In this document: positions 1-8,492 of the stretch, piece by piece
Position numbering within the stretch: position 1 is the stretch's first letter
How the letters are laid out: the number at the start of each line of letters is the position of its first letter
Source: Bryobacterales bacterium
GTDB taxonomy: Bacteria; Acidobacteriota; Terriglobia; Bryobacterales; Bryobacteraceae
Reading direction: 5' to 3'
DNA: 50,498 nucleotides
Assembly: GCA_947467185.1 (NCBI GenBank)
Contig: CANIHR010000004.1
Location: forward strand, 1 to 50,498
The notes under the pieces: model-generated
Told to the model about the DNA's origin: nothing
Database searches by the model: none
The model's input: the letters and a program-made list of their open reading frames with translations, nothing else
Program-made: the position numbers and the translations under genes

Positions 1-1
1 A

Positions 2-76
2 GACGTAATCCGGGGGAAGCATATGGAGCAGAACATTCCCCTTGAAAACGGAGACAGGATCGTAATCCCCGAATAA
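2..76 (+). CDS. C-terminal fragment of a polysaccharide export (Wza/SLBB-type) protein
   Basis: An open frame enters from the left edge and stops at TAA 74-76, giving 24 codons that end in PLENGDRIVIPE. A 'leucine...GDxIxIP' ending is typical of the last SLBB/soluble domain of outer-membrane polysaccharide export proteins of the Wza/GumB class. These form the export channel that works with the Wzz/GumC-like protein encoded 10 bases downstream. Only the tail is visible, so the assignment rests on this short motif and on the neighbouring exopolysaccharide genes. Confidence 0.55.
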   Translation, partial: DVIRGKHMEQNIPLENGDRIVIPE

Positions 77-86
77 GGTACCAGCC

Positions 87-1793
87 ATGACAGGGTCACA
101 AGGTTACGTTGCAATTTCGCGCCGCCCTCTCGATCTGGAGGACTACATTGACGTTGCGCGCCGTCATATGGGCTGGATCATCGGTCCCATGTTCGCCGGC
201 ACTGTGGCGTCGATCGTAGTTGCCTATCTCCTGCCGAATACTTATGTTTCCAAAGCGGTGATGCAGATCGTCCCGGCTCAGATCTCCGAGCAACTGGTGC
301 CGACCACGATCAACCAGCAGATGACAGAGCGCATTCAGCAGATGGAAGGCAACATTCTCAGCCGTACCAGCCTTTCCAATCTCATCCAGGCTCCGGATCT
401 GAATCTGTACCCCAAAGAACGGGCCAGTAAGCCTCTCGAAGACGTCATCGAGGCCATGAAGGCGCGGGATCTGAAGATCGAAATTCAGAGCAGTCCGCAG
501 AGCTTCATGTCGAAGCATGCGTCGTCGTTCAGCATCACATTTGCCTACTCGAACCGTTTCAAAGCGCAGAACACCGTTCAGAAGCTCATCACCCGGTTCA
601 TCGACGAAAATCAGAACTCCCAGCGTTCGCAGCAGAACCTGCTGAAGGACTTCTTTGGCGACGAGTTGGCAGGAGCCAAAGCGAACGTAGAGAAAGCCAA
701 TGACGAACTGGCGAAGTTCCGAACGGAGAACCAGGGCCGACTGCCGGAGCAGACGCAGGGCAATATTACGGCCCTCACTTCCGTCCAGGCGCAGGTGACC
801 CGTCTAAACGACGAACTCAATCGTCTGGCGCAGAACAAGATGCTGCTGGAGCAGCACATCACCACTCTCAAGCAGAACAAAGATCTGGCCATCCTGATGG
901 AGAAGGATGCCGGCGACATGAGCATACCCGGCAGCCCGGGCGTTAAGAAGAACGAAGAGCTGTTGGCCCGGAACAAGCAGATCGAGATGATGGAAAGTCA
1001 ACTGGCTCAGTTGCTGCAGAGTTTTCGGGAGACGTATCCGGAAATTCGTGACATGCGCAAGCGCCTGCAGGTGATTAAACGGGAGCGCGATGAACTTGCC
1101 CTTCGTTATGAGAAGGAACTGGAAGAGCAGGAAAAGAAGCCCCGAGAGACCGTAAAGCGCCCGACCAACTTTGCCGCGCAGAAGGCCCAGAACGACATCC
1201 AGGGCCAGATAGACTCCAGCAATACCTCCATCAAGATCATTGAGCAGGATCGCGAGTTTAAGTTAAAGGAACTCGAGAAGCTGACCAAAGAGATGGAGGA
1301 CTATCGCAACAAATTGGCGCAGACCTCCCTCATTGAGGCAAAGTACTCAGACCTGATTCGGGACCAGAAAAATGCTGGCGAGAAATTTCAGGAGATGCTG
1401 AAGAAGTCCGAAATGACGGCCCAGAACAGTGATCTCATCCAGCGCAAAGCGGGTGAATCCCTCGAAGTTCTTGACCCGCCGTCACTTCCTGTTAATCCTT
1501 CCAATCCGAATCGAGTCATGATTATTGGGGCAGGGATCGCAATGGCCTTCGTTCTGGGACTGGCCATGGCCGGCATTCAGGAAGCTAAGGACTCCTCGCT
1601 CAAGAATCTCAAGGATGTTCGTGCCTACACGAATCTTCCGGTTCTCTGCAGCATCCCGCTGCTGGAAAATACGATGCTTGTGAAGCGGAAGAAGCGAATT
1701 GCCTATCTGGCCTGGTCAGCTGCCGTGATTGTCGGGATTATCTCCGTCTGCGCGGCACTGTTCTATTACAATTCGGTCACCCTGACCGCATAG
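87..1793 (+). CDS. Wzz/GumC-family polysaccharide chain-length determinant (polysaccharide co-polymerase)
   Basis: This 568-residue inner-membrane protein should set chain length and link the export channel to the kinase during exopolysaccharide assembly. A short cytoplasmic N-terminus leads into a membrane segment at about residues 31-50. A long periplasmic region rich in coiled coil (about 170-430) follows, with a GNVR-type region near 420-460 and the proline-rich PPSLPVNPSNPNR just before a second membrane segment (about 480-497). A third hydrophobic segment lies near the C-terminus (about 540-562). It lacks a fused kinase domain; a separate BY-kinase follows 33 bases downstream, the split arrangement seen in many non-enteric bacteria. 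The ATG at 87 follows an AAGG-like ribosome site and leaves 10 bases after the preceding stop. Confidence 0.9.
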   Translation: MTGSQGYVAISRRPLDLEDYIDVARRHMGWIIGPMFAGTVASIVVAYLLPNTYVSKAVMQIVPAQISEQLVPTTINQQMTERIQQMEGNILSRTSLSNLIQAPDLNLYPKERASKPLEDVIEAMKARDLKIEIQSSPQSFMSKHASSFSITFAYSNRFKAQNTVQKLITRFIDENQNSQRSQQNLLKDFFGDELAGAKANVEKANDELAKFRTENQGRLPEQTQGNITALTSVQAQVTRLNDELNRLAQNKMLLEQHITTLKQNKDLAILMEKDAGDMSIPGSPGVKKNEELLARNKQIEMMESQLAQLLQSFRETYPEIRDMRKRLQVIKRERDELALRYEKELEEQEKKPRETVKRPTNFAAQKAQNDIQGQIDSSNTSIKIIEQDREFKLKELEKLTKEMEDYRNKLAQTSLIEAKYSDLIRDQKNAGEKFQEMLKKSEMTAQNSDLIQRKAGESLEVLDPPSLPVNPSNPNRVMIIGAGIAMAFVLGLAMAGIQEAKDSSLKNLKDVRAYTNLPVLCSIPLLENTMLVKRKKRIAYLAWSAAVIVGIISVCAALFYYNSVTLTA

Positions 1794-1826
1794 TCTGAAC
1801 AAGGACTTGAGAGAGAAGCTAAACAT

Positions 1827-2900
1827 ATGAGTCGAGTTCACGATGCGCTGCGAAGGGCGGAGCAAATGCTGGAGGCTAATTCCGGAGAACCCCAGGAACC
1901 TGCGCCCCAGCCCGACTCTCAGTCTTTGGTTGTTTCCGACGAACCTTCACTCGCCCCGGAACCGGCTGCTCTTGAAACGTATGCCAGTCGCGAGCCTTCT
2001 TTTGGTGCCGTGGCCCCGTCAGGGATGGCCCGCAGTGCTGAAACCAAGGGTTTACAGGTGGACTGGCGCAACTTCCTGGCCCGCTGTCCGGTTATCCCGT
2101 TCAGCCCCGCTCCTGAAACTCACCTGATCGATATCGAGCGGCCCCACGAAGTCCCCGGCGAAGAGTTCCGCAGTCTTCGGACGCGTTTGAACCACATGCA
2201 GAGCCAGCAGGATCTGCATGCCATCGTGGTCACGAGTGCCTCTCCGGCCGAAGGTAAGACCTTTACGGCCATCAATCTCGCGCTGGCGCAGGCCCAGCTT
2301 GAAGCACCTATCCTGATTGCCGACCTCGATCTTCGCCGTCCGGTTATTCACAATATGTTCCAGTGCGACAAAGTCCCGGGTTTCTCGGACTTCCTGCTCG
2401 CGGAGCGACCGCTCGAAGAATGCGTTCGACGTATCGAAGGTACCAACCTGTACTTCATGCCGGCCGGAACGCAGGTCCGCAACCCACTCGAACTGCTGAA
2501 CATGCGTCAGGTGAAGTACACGATTGATGCTTTCCGCAAAGTCTTCAACTGGGTGATTCTCGATACCCCGCCGCTGCTGTTTTCGGCCGACGCGAATCTT
2601 CTCGCCACTCTGACCGATGGCACGCTCATTGTCGTTAGAATCGGCTCCACCACCTACGACAACGTGATTCGGGCGATGCAGACGCTCTGCGAGAACAACG
2701 TTCTTGGAATTGTTGCGAACGGTGCCCGGGCGGGTGAGCTTTACAGCAAGTACACTTACTACTACACCCGGACCGATCCCGAGGACGCCCCGCGCGAAGA
2801 GGCGGAGGAGGAAGAGGTTGCGGCTCCTGAACCTATACCCGTCAGCCGCAAACCCGAACTCGTCAGGGAAGCTGAAGATGACGAGGAAGAAGAGGAATAA
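1827..2900 (+). CDS. CpsD/CapB-family bacterial tyrosine kinase (BY-kinase)
   Basis: This 357-residue cytoplasmic kinase would phosphorylate itself on a tyrosine cluster and cycle exopolysaccharide assembly through the Wzz-like partner upstream. The N-terminus MSRVHDALRRAEQ is typical of stand-alone kinases of this type. The Walker A is SASPAEGKT (about residue 137), Walker A' is ILIADLDLRRP (about 162) and Walker B is WVILDTPP (about 242). A tyrosine cluster SKYTYYYT lies near residue 308. The last 40 residues are a strongly acidic, glutamate-rich tail that is probably disordered. The gene ends directly at a strong terminator and closes the exopolysaccharide unit visible here. Confidence 0.9.
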   Translation: MSRVHDALRRAEQMLEANSGEPQEPAPQPDSQSLVVSDEPSLAPEPAALETYASREPSFGAVAPSGMARSAETKGLQVDWRNFLARCPVIPFSPAPETHLIDIERPHEVPGEEFRSLRTRLNHMQSQQDLHAIVVTSASPAEGKTFTAINLALAQAQLEAPILIADLDLRRPVIHNMFQCDKVPGFSDFLLAERPLEECVRRIEGTNLYFMPAGTQVRNPLELLNMRQVKYTIDAFRKVFNWVILDTPPLLFSADANLLATLTDGTLIVVRIGSTTYDNVIRAMQTLCENNVLGIVANGARAGELYSKYTYYYTRTDPEDAPREEAEEEEVAAPEPIPVSRKPELVREAEDDEEEEE

Positions 2901-2930
2901 AAAAAGCGCCCGATATCGGGCGCTTTTTTT
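2901..2930. terminator. Bidirectional intrinsic terminator
   Basis: A perfect 18-base palindrome, gcgcccgatatcgggcgc (2906-2923), is flanked by an A-run on the left and a T-run on the right, so it reads as a terminator on both strands. It sits between the convergent BY-kinase gene and the mrp-like gene and should stop transcription from both sides. Confidence 0.93.
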
Positions 2931-2951
2931 ATTCTTCAGTCTTTTTTACCG

Positions 2952-3779
2952 CTATTCACTGATGGTCATTGTTGGCCCGGTTTCGGCTGCTGCCGTCGCA
3001 GCCGCCTTCACTACCAACTCCGCGATTTCGTAGAAGCCCTTCGCGCGCACATCACCAGCCCCGGCCAGCGTCACCGGGTTGCCGGTATCACCACCCACCC
3101 GAACCACCGGATCCAGCGGCAGTGCCCCCAGGAATGGCACTCCCATATCGGTCGCCGTCCGCCGTCCACCGCCACTGCTGAACACATCGATCCGTTCATC
3201 GCAATGGGGGCATTGCAGGTAGCTCATGTTTTCCACGATGCCGAGCAGCGGAACGCGAACCTGTTCGAACATCCGGACAGCTTTGCGAGCGTCCTCCAGC
3301 GAAACGTCGGAAGGTGTTGTCACAACTACAGCGCCGGTTACCGGGGCGGTCTGAATCAGTGAGAGTTGCACGTCGCCTGTGCCGGGAGGCAGGTCGATGA
3401 TGAGGTAATCCAGTTCGCCCCAGTCTACGCCCCGCAGGAACTGCTGGATCACGGAGTGCAGCATTGGGCCACGCCAAACGAGCGGCTTATCGCCAGGGCT
3501 CAGAAAGCCCATCGACATCAGCTTGATCCCGAACTTTTCCAGAGGCTGAATCCGCTCGCCAATCGCGGTCGGGGTCTGGTTGGTCCCCATCATCAGCGGC
3601 ACGTTCGGACCGTAGACGTCGGCGTCCAGCAGCCCCACTCGGTAACCCAGCCGCGACAACGCGACCGCTAAGTTCACCGAGACGGTCGTCTTACCAACGC
3701 CACCTTTACCGCTACCGACGGCAATCAGGTTGGACACTCCGGGGATGGGCAGCTTCGGCTGCTGTTGCTGGGGACTCAT
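2952..3779 (-). CDS. mrp: Mrp/ApbC/NBP35-family P-loop ATPase (iron-sulfur cluster carrier)
   Basis: A 275-residue cytoplasmic ATPase that carries or delivers Fe-S clusters. The deviant Walker A GSGKGGVGKTT lies near residues 22-32, followed by LLDADVYGPNVP and Walker B-like LIIDLPPGTGD (about 127). The CPHC motif near residue 189 is the CxxC pair that bridges a cluster between two subunits in this family. The usual N-terminal DUF59 domain is absent, so this is the short form. It lies 29 bases after the SDR gene on the same strand and may be co-transcribed. Its 3' end faces the BY-kinase across the shared terminator. Confidence 0.92.
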   Translation of the reverse strand: MSPQQQQPKLPIPGVSNLIAVGSGKGGVGKTTVSVNLAVALSRLGYRVGLLDADVYGPNVPLMMGTNQTPTAIGERIQPLEKFGIKLMSMGFLSPGDKPLVWRGPMLHSVIQQFLRGVDWGELDYLIIDLPPGTGDVQLSLIQTAPVTGAVVVTTPSDVSLEDARKAVRMFEQVRVPLLGIVENMSYLQCPHCDERIDVFSSGGGRRTATDMGVPFLGALPLDPVVRVGGDTGNPVTLAGAGDVRAKGFYEIAELVVKAAATAAAETGPTMTISE

Positions 3780-3808
3780 GAGATGTAACTTCTATCTTAA
3801 CGACCGCC

Positions 3809-4576
3809 TTACAGCATCAACTGGCCGCCGTTGATTTCCAGTGTTTCCCCCGTGATGTAGCTGGCGGCATCTGATGCCAGGAATGCGATCGCCTTCGCGC
3901 ATTCCAGAGAAGTTCCGGTCCGTCCCATCGGAATCCCCGACACAAAGTTCTTAATCATTTCCGGCGTGGAAAACACTTCATGGAACGGAGTATCAATGAC
4001 GCCCGGCGAAGCGCCGTTCACGCGAATCCCGTGTGGAGCCAGTTCCCGCGCTGCGCCCTTGGTGAAGGTAATCAGGGCACCCTTTGAGGTGGCATATGCC
4101 AGCGCACCCGGCCCACCACCATTGCGCCCGGCAATCGACACCAGGTTTACAATCGCGCCGGACTTCCGTTCGATCATGGACGGCGCCACCAGTTGCGTCG
4201 CCAGCACGGCGCTTGTCAGGTTCAGGTCCATGATTTCGTCCCAGCGCTCTTCAGTGATGTCGGCCAGCTTCTGCCGCTCCACCAGCCACCCGGCGTTGTT
4301 AATCAGAATGTCGATGGGTCCCAGCTTCGCCACGGTCTCTTCCACAACGGAGCGGATGTCCGCGGCTTTCCGGACGTCGCCTTTTACCGCAATCGCGGTC
4401 CCGCCTGCGGCGAGAATGCCGTCGCGAACGGCGAACGCGCCGGTTTCATTCTTCAGGTAGCCGATGGCCACGCGGGCACCGAGATTTGCAAAGACCGCAG
4501 CGGTGGCGGCTCCAATTCCGGACGATGCTCCGGAAATCAGCGCGGTCTTGCCTGTCATATCGAGGTAGTTAGTCAT
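3809..4576 (-). CDS. Short-chain dehydrogenase/reductase (SDR), FabG-like
   Basis: A 255-residue NAD(P)-dependent oxidoreductase with the classical SDR layout: cofactor loop GASSGIG, the structural NNAG motif, and the catalytic Tyr-Lys pair in YATSK, with upstream Ser in NLVSIAGR. The C-terminal INGG segment is usual for FabG and glucose-dehydrogenase-type members. The frame stays open to 4678, but the ATG at 4576 puts the Rossmann strand (MTGKTALISG) where it belongs, and upstream codons look non-coding. The substrate cannot be read from sequence. The gene diverges from the TonB receptor across 74 bases, and mrp follows on the same strand. Confidence 0.88.
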   Translation of the reverse strand: MTNYLDMTGKTALISGASSGIGAATAAVFANLGARVAIGYLKNETGAFAVRDGILAAGGTAIAVKGDVRKAADIRSVVEETVAKLGPIDILINNAGWLVERQKLADITEERWDEIMDLNLTSAVLATQLVAPSMIERKSGAIVNLVSIAGRNGGGPGALAYATSKGALITFTKGAARELAPHGIRVNGASPGVIDTPFHEVFSTPEMIKNFVSGIPMGRTGTSLECAKAIAFLASDAASYITGETLEINGGQLML

Positions 4577-4635
4577 GATCGAAACGCCAAGCTTAACAAA
4601 TACCTGGCCGACCGAACATGTGAATCTATCTGATA

Positions 4636-4648
4636 TGTCAAAATGACA
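4636..4648. promoter_or_regulatory. Short palindrome just before the TonB-receptor start codon
   Basis: TGTCA-AAA-TGACA is a perfect 5-base inverted repeat with a 3-base spacer, ending two bases before the ATG at 4651. No Shine-Dalgarno sequence is visible there. It lies in the 74-base divergent region between the SDR gene and the receptor and could be an operator or a translation-level element. The minus strand also reads TTGACA, but no matching -10 box stands out. Its function is inferred from position alone. Confidence 0.3.
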
Positions 4649-4650
4649 AA

Positions 4651-7600
4651 ATGCGTAAACTTTACGGGGTGATGGCACTCGTGTGCCTCAGTGCCGTACT
4701 ATCTTTCAGTCAAACTACCACCGCCACGTTGTCCGGTACCGCTTCCGATGCTTCGGGAGCCATTATCGCCGGCGTCACGGTCCGTGCAACCAGTCTCTCT
4801 ACCAACGCTGTCCGCGAAGTCACAACGGACTCCGGCGGCAGCTACACCATCCCCTTCCTCCCGTCCGGCGACTACAAGGTTACGGCCACGAAGGAAGGTT
4901 TCCAGGCTCAGCAGAACGAACGAGTCAACCTCCAGGTTGACCAAACCGCGCGCATCGACTTCTCGATGCAGGTCGGAAACGTTACCGAAACCGTCAATGT
5001 GAGCGCCAATTCTGTCCAATTGCAGACGGAAAACGCGGTCGTCGGCACCGTTATTGACGCCGGCAAGATCGTCGATCTGCCTCTCAATGGCCGCAACTTC
5101 ATTCAGTTGACCCAGTTGATCCCCGGCGTTCAGGCCGGCACGCCCGGCTCCATCACGGTTCGCCGCGGACGTGGTTCGGTCGGCCAGACCGACGCAGGTT
5201 ACGGCGCTACCGCCGCTTCGGCCAACGGTCAGCGCGACACCGCCAACCGCTACTTCCTCGACGGCGTGGAAGTGATGGACTACGACGCCATGACATACGC
5301 CTTCTCGCCCTCCGTTGACTCGCTTGCTGAGTTCAAAGTGGAAACCAGCAGCTACGGCGCGGATACCGGTGGCGCTCCCGGCGCTCAGGTCAATATCATC
5401 ACCCGCAGCGGTTCCAATCTGCTGAAGGGCACCCTCTGGGAATTCAACCGCAATGACCAGTTCACCCAGACTTACGACGCCATCGCGGGCAAGAGTGTCA
5501 CCTCGCCCCGCCTGAACCGCAACCAGTTCGGTGCCAACCTCGGTGGCCCGGTCTTCATCCCGAAGATTTACAACGGCAAGGACAAGACATTCTTCTTCTT
5601 TAACTGGGAATCGGGCTTCGCGGCTCAGGGCGCTCCCGCTCAGTACCGCCTCGTTCCCACCTCTGCTCAGCGTGGAGGCGATTTCGGTACCCTGGCCGAC
5701 TCCAAAGGCGCGGCCATTAAGCTGAAGGATCCGCTCGGCGTCGGCTATGCCGGCAACGTTCTGCCGAAGTCTATCCTCAGCCCGCAAGCCCTGGCGTTTC
5801 TCGCCTACGAACCCCTGCCGAACACGCAGGCCGGTGTGCAGAACTACCTCACGACGCCGTTCAGCGCCACTTCTTACCAGCACAATTACACCACCCGCAT
5901 TGACCACAACTTCTCCACGAAGGACACGGTCAACGTTCGCTACACGTTCAACGACACCTACGAGGCCGGCATTCCGGTCTGGGGGCATGACGAGCGCAAT
6001 AACCTCGGCCGCACCCAGAACTGGGCCGCCGGCTGGACCCACATCTTCGGAGCTACCATCGTGAACCAACTGCGTGGCGGCTGGCACAAGTTCTCGGAAT
6101 CGGAAGTCTTCGGCACTACCAACGACCCGGCTTTTGACGTTGTCGGCAAGATGGGACTGCCGCTGGTCTCGCGCCGTCCCGACGAATACGGCCCCCCCAC
6201 TATCAGCATCTCGGGTCCGGAAGGCGCCTACGATACTTACAACCTGCAGCGCCAGATCGGCCCCCGCGTGCGTTCGAACGGCATCATGCCGATTACTGAA
6301 ACGCTCACGATCCAGGCTGGCAAGCACTACCTGAAGATCGGCGCCGAATGGGATCGCCGTCTGGTCACTTTCGGTCAGGCTCGGGCCCCCCGCGGTTCGT
6401 TCGGCTTCGACGGCACCTACACCGGTTCCGCACTGGCTGACTTTATGCTCGGCTACGTCAAGACCGCGAGTGTGAACCCCGCTCACACGTCGACGGACCT
6501 GCACAATATCTGGCAGGGCTACTACATCAATGACGACTGGAAGGTCACCTCCCGTCTCACCATGACGCTCGGCCTTCGCTATGATTTCTACCAGCGCTAC
6601 AAGCAGTCCGACGACAAGTTCGCCAACATCAACCAGAACGGCTTCCTCGTCGGCAACGTGGTGACGCCGGCGAATTCCGCGTACGGCCGTGGTCTGATCC
6701 AGTCCGACTACAACAACTTTGGCCCGCGCTTCGGCTTCGCGTGGCGTCCGGCATTCCTCGGTGAAACTGTTGTTCGCGGCGGTTACGGTATTTACTACAC
6801 GCCGGAAATCTCCAACGCCATCTTCGCGATGGCCGAAGGCGCGCAGGCCACCGCCGGCGCTTCCGTCACCGGCAACCTGACCGGCAGGCCGAACATCTTC
6901 TTCAACGATCCGTTCTCCAGCGCCGTCACTACGGGCGCTCTGAACTTCGCGGTCAGCAATGACCAGAACATGCGCGATGCCTACATCCAGCAATGGAACG
7001 TCAACATCCAGCGCCGGATGCCGCTCGGCATTGTTCTCGATACGGGCTACGTCGGTTCCAAGGGCACACGCCTCTACACCACATATGCCGATATGAACCG
7101 GCCGCTCGTCGTGATTGACCCTTCTGTCGCCGGTCAGCCTTCGCTCAACGCCCGCCGCCCGAATCAGCAGTTCCTTCGCGCGGTGGCCGCCGACAAGTCG
7201 AACGGCAACTCCATCTACCACTCGCTGCAGGTGAAGGCCGAAAAGCGGACTACTAAGGGCATCACCTTCCTGACCGCTTACACGTGGGCGCACTCGATCT
7301 CCGGGCCCAATGACATTGGCGGCCAGGTCGGCGGCGGCTTCTACATCGGCGCTCCGCAGGACATCTACAACGCCCGCGCCGACCGTGCCAACTCCGGCTT
7401 CGATCTTCGTCACCGCTTTGTGCAGACCATCCTCTATGACATTCCGACCTTCGCGCACAGTAATGCACTGGCCCGGAATGCTCTGGGCGGCTGGCAGGTT
7501 TCCACCATCATGACCTATCAGGGCGGCTTCCCGGCCCAGATCGACTATGGTGTGGACACCACCGGCACCGGTACCGGTTCGCGCCCTGATCTGGTCCCCG

Positions 7601-7947
7601 GCCAGAACGGGAACCTGGACGGGTCCGCTCGCACATGGCTCCGCTGGTTCAACACGGGCGCATTCTCCATTACGCCCAACGGCCGCTTTGGTACCGCTCC
7701 CCGGACCGACGCGATCCGTCTGCCCGGAACCCAGAACATCGACTTCTCGGCTACTAAGAACGTGAAGCTGATGGAGCGGCGTTCCCTGGAATTCCGCGCT
7801 GAGTTCTTCAATCTGTTCAACCACTTCAACCCCGACCCGCAGACGCTTGACCGGAATATTCGGTCGAAGACGTTCGGCATGGTCGGCGGCGGGGTGCAGG
7901 GTCTCACCACGCGCGTCATCCAGTTGGGTCTGAAGCTGAACTTCTAG
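4651..7947 (+). CDS. Oar-like TonB-dependent receptor with N-terminal carboxypeptidase-regulatory domain
   Basis: A 1098-residue outer-membrane receptor. A signal peptide (MRKLYGVMALVCLSAVLSFSQ) precedes an Ig-like carboxypeptidase-regulatory domain at about residues 25-110, recognisable by GSYTIPFLPSGDYKV. A plug region with DLPLNGRNFIQL (about 140-150) follows, then a long beta-barrel with repeated aromatic strands and a C-terminal strand ending in LGLKLNF. This architecture is expanded in Acidobacteriota, where dozens of copies are linked to uptake of plant polymers or siderophore-like compounds; the ligand here is unknown. From about codon 17 to the end the gene contains no TTA, CTA or TCA codon, which creates a spurious antisense open frame. 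The start has no visible Shine-Dalgarno site and is preceded by a palindrome. Confidence 0.93.
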   Translation: MRKLYGVMALVCLSAVLSFSQTTTATLSGTASDASGAIIAGVTVRATSLSTNAVREVTTDSGGSYTIPFLPSGDYKVTATKEGFQAQQNERVNLQVDQTARIDFSMQVGNVTETVNVSANSVQLQTENAVVGTVIDAGKIVDLPLNGRNFIQLTQLIPGVQAGTPGSITVRRGRGSVGQTDAGYGATAASANGQRDTANRYFLDGVEVMDYDAMTYAFSPSVDSLAEFKVETSSYGADTGGAPGAQVNIITRSGSNLLKGTLWEFNRNDQFTQTYDAIAGKSVTSPRLNRNQFGANLGGPVFIPKIYNGKDKTFFFFNWESGFAAQGAPAQYRLVPTSAQRGGDFGTLADSKGAAIKLKDPLGVGYAGNVLPKSILSPQALAFLAYEPLPNTQAGVQNYLTTPFSATSYQHNYTTRIDHNFSTKDTVNVRYTFNDTYEAGIPVWGHDERNNLGRTQNWAAGWTHIFGATIVNQLRGGWHKFSESEVFGTTNDPAFDVVGKMGLPLVSRRPDEYGPPTISISGPEGAYDTYNLQRQIGPRVRSNGIMPITETLTIQAGKHYLKIGAEWDRRLVTFGQARAPRGSFGFDGTYTGSALADFMLGYVKTASVNPAHTSTDLHNIWQGYYINDDWKVTSRLTMTLGLRYDFYQRYKQSDDKFANINQNGFLVGNVVTPANSAYGRGLIQSDYNNFGPRFGFAWRPAFLGETVVRGGYGIYYTPEISNAIFAMAEGAQATAGASVTGNLTGRPNIFFNDPFSSAVTTGALNFAVSNDQNMRDAYIQQWNVNIQRRMPLGIVLDTGYVGSKGTRLYTTYADMNRPLVVIDPSVAGQPSLNARRPNQQFLRAVAADKSNGNSIYHSLQVKAEKRTTKGITFLTAYTWAHSISGPNDIGGQVGGGFYIGAPQDIYNARADRANSGFDLRHRFVQTILYDIPTFAHSNALARNALGGWQVSTIMTYQGGFPAQIDYGVDTTGTGTGSRPDLVPGQNGNLDGSARTWLRWFNTGAFSITPNGRFGTAPRTDAIRLPGTQNIDFSATKNVKLMERRSLEFRAEFFNLFNHFNPDPQTLDRNIRSKTFGMVGGGVQGLTTRVIQLGLKLNF

Positions 7948-7971
7948 CTTCAGGTCGAGCGTAACAATTAT

Positions 7972-8012
7972 GGGCCGGGGCACCGCAGGGTGGTCCGGCC
8001 CGTATGCTTTTT
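7972..8012 (+). terminator. Intrinsic terminator after the TonB receptor
   Basis: GGGCCGG (7972-7978) pairs with CCGGCCC (7995-8001), and ACC (7982-7984) with GGT (7992-7994), around a small loop. T-rich sequence with TTTTT at 8008-8012 follows. It ends two bases before the osmC ATG at 8015, so it stops receptor transcription directly at the next gene. Confidence 0.7.
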
Positions 8013-8014
8013 AT

Positions 8015-8491
8015 ATGGCCAAAGCTCACCAGTACAAGACCAGGGTTCAGTGGACCGGTAACCTGGGACCGGGCACCACCGCCTATGATTCCTATTCGCG
8101 GGACCACGAAGTTGCCGCACCTGGGAAGATTGTGGCCATCCCCGGCTCCTCTGATCCGAACTTCCGCGGCGACGCCACTCGCTACAACCCCGAAGAACTG
8201 CTGGTCGCCAGCCTCAGCCAGTGCCACATGCTCTGGTATCTGCACCTGTGCGCCGTCAATAAGGTCGTCGTGGAAGCCTATCAGGATGAAGCTATCGGGA
8301 CAATGGCGGAAAAAGATGACGGTTCGGGCTCCTTCACCGAAGTGATACTTCGGCCCGTCGTCACCATCAGCCCCGACTCCGATGTCCGCCACGCCGCTGA
8401 ACTCCACAATGTGGCGGCGAAGCTGTGCTTCATCGCTAACTCGGTCCGCTTCCCGGTCCGACATCAGCCGCAAGTCAACCAGAGTCGTTAA
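8015..8491 (+). CDS. OsmC/Ohr-family peroxidase-like protein
   Basis: A 158-residue protein of the OsmC family, which reduces organic hydroperoxides with a pair of reactive cysteines. The first cysteine is in [11 protein letters not shown] and the second in KLCFIANSV, both at the family's expected places; the [13 protein letters not shown] block is diagnostic. The ATG at 8015 is chosen because homology-like sequence starts at [13 protein letters not shown]. The frame is open back to 7970, but that stretch is the terminator hairpin of the preceding gene. No ribosome-binding site is visible before 8015. The stop is one base before the transketolase ATG, so the two genes are probably co-translated. 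Confidence 0.87.
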   Translation: MAKAHQYKTRVQWTGNLGPGTTAYDSYSRDHEVAAPGKIVAIPGSSDPNFRGDATRYNPEELLVASLSQCHMLWYLHLCAVNKVVVEAYQDEAIGTMAEKDDGSGSFTEVILRPVVTISPDSDVRHAAELHNVAAKLCFIANSVRFPVRHQPQVNQSR

Positions 8492-8492
8492 A

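Noticed and set aside
4613-4641. TTGACA on the minus strand as the -35 box of the SDR promoter
   Set aside because: No acceptable -10 hexamer lies 16-18 bases downstream, so a promoter is not claimed.
4699-7983. 1094-codon open frame antisense to the TonB receptor
   Set aside because: Its codons are exact complements of the sense codons. The translation has no recognisable domain, while the sense frame is a textbook TonB receptor. Codon bias explains it.
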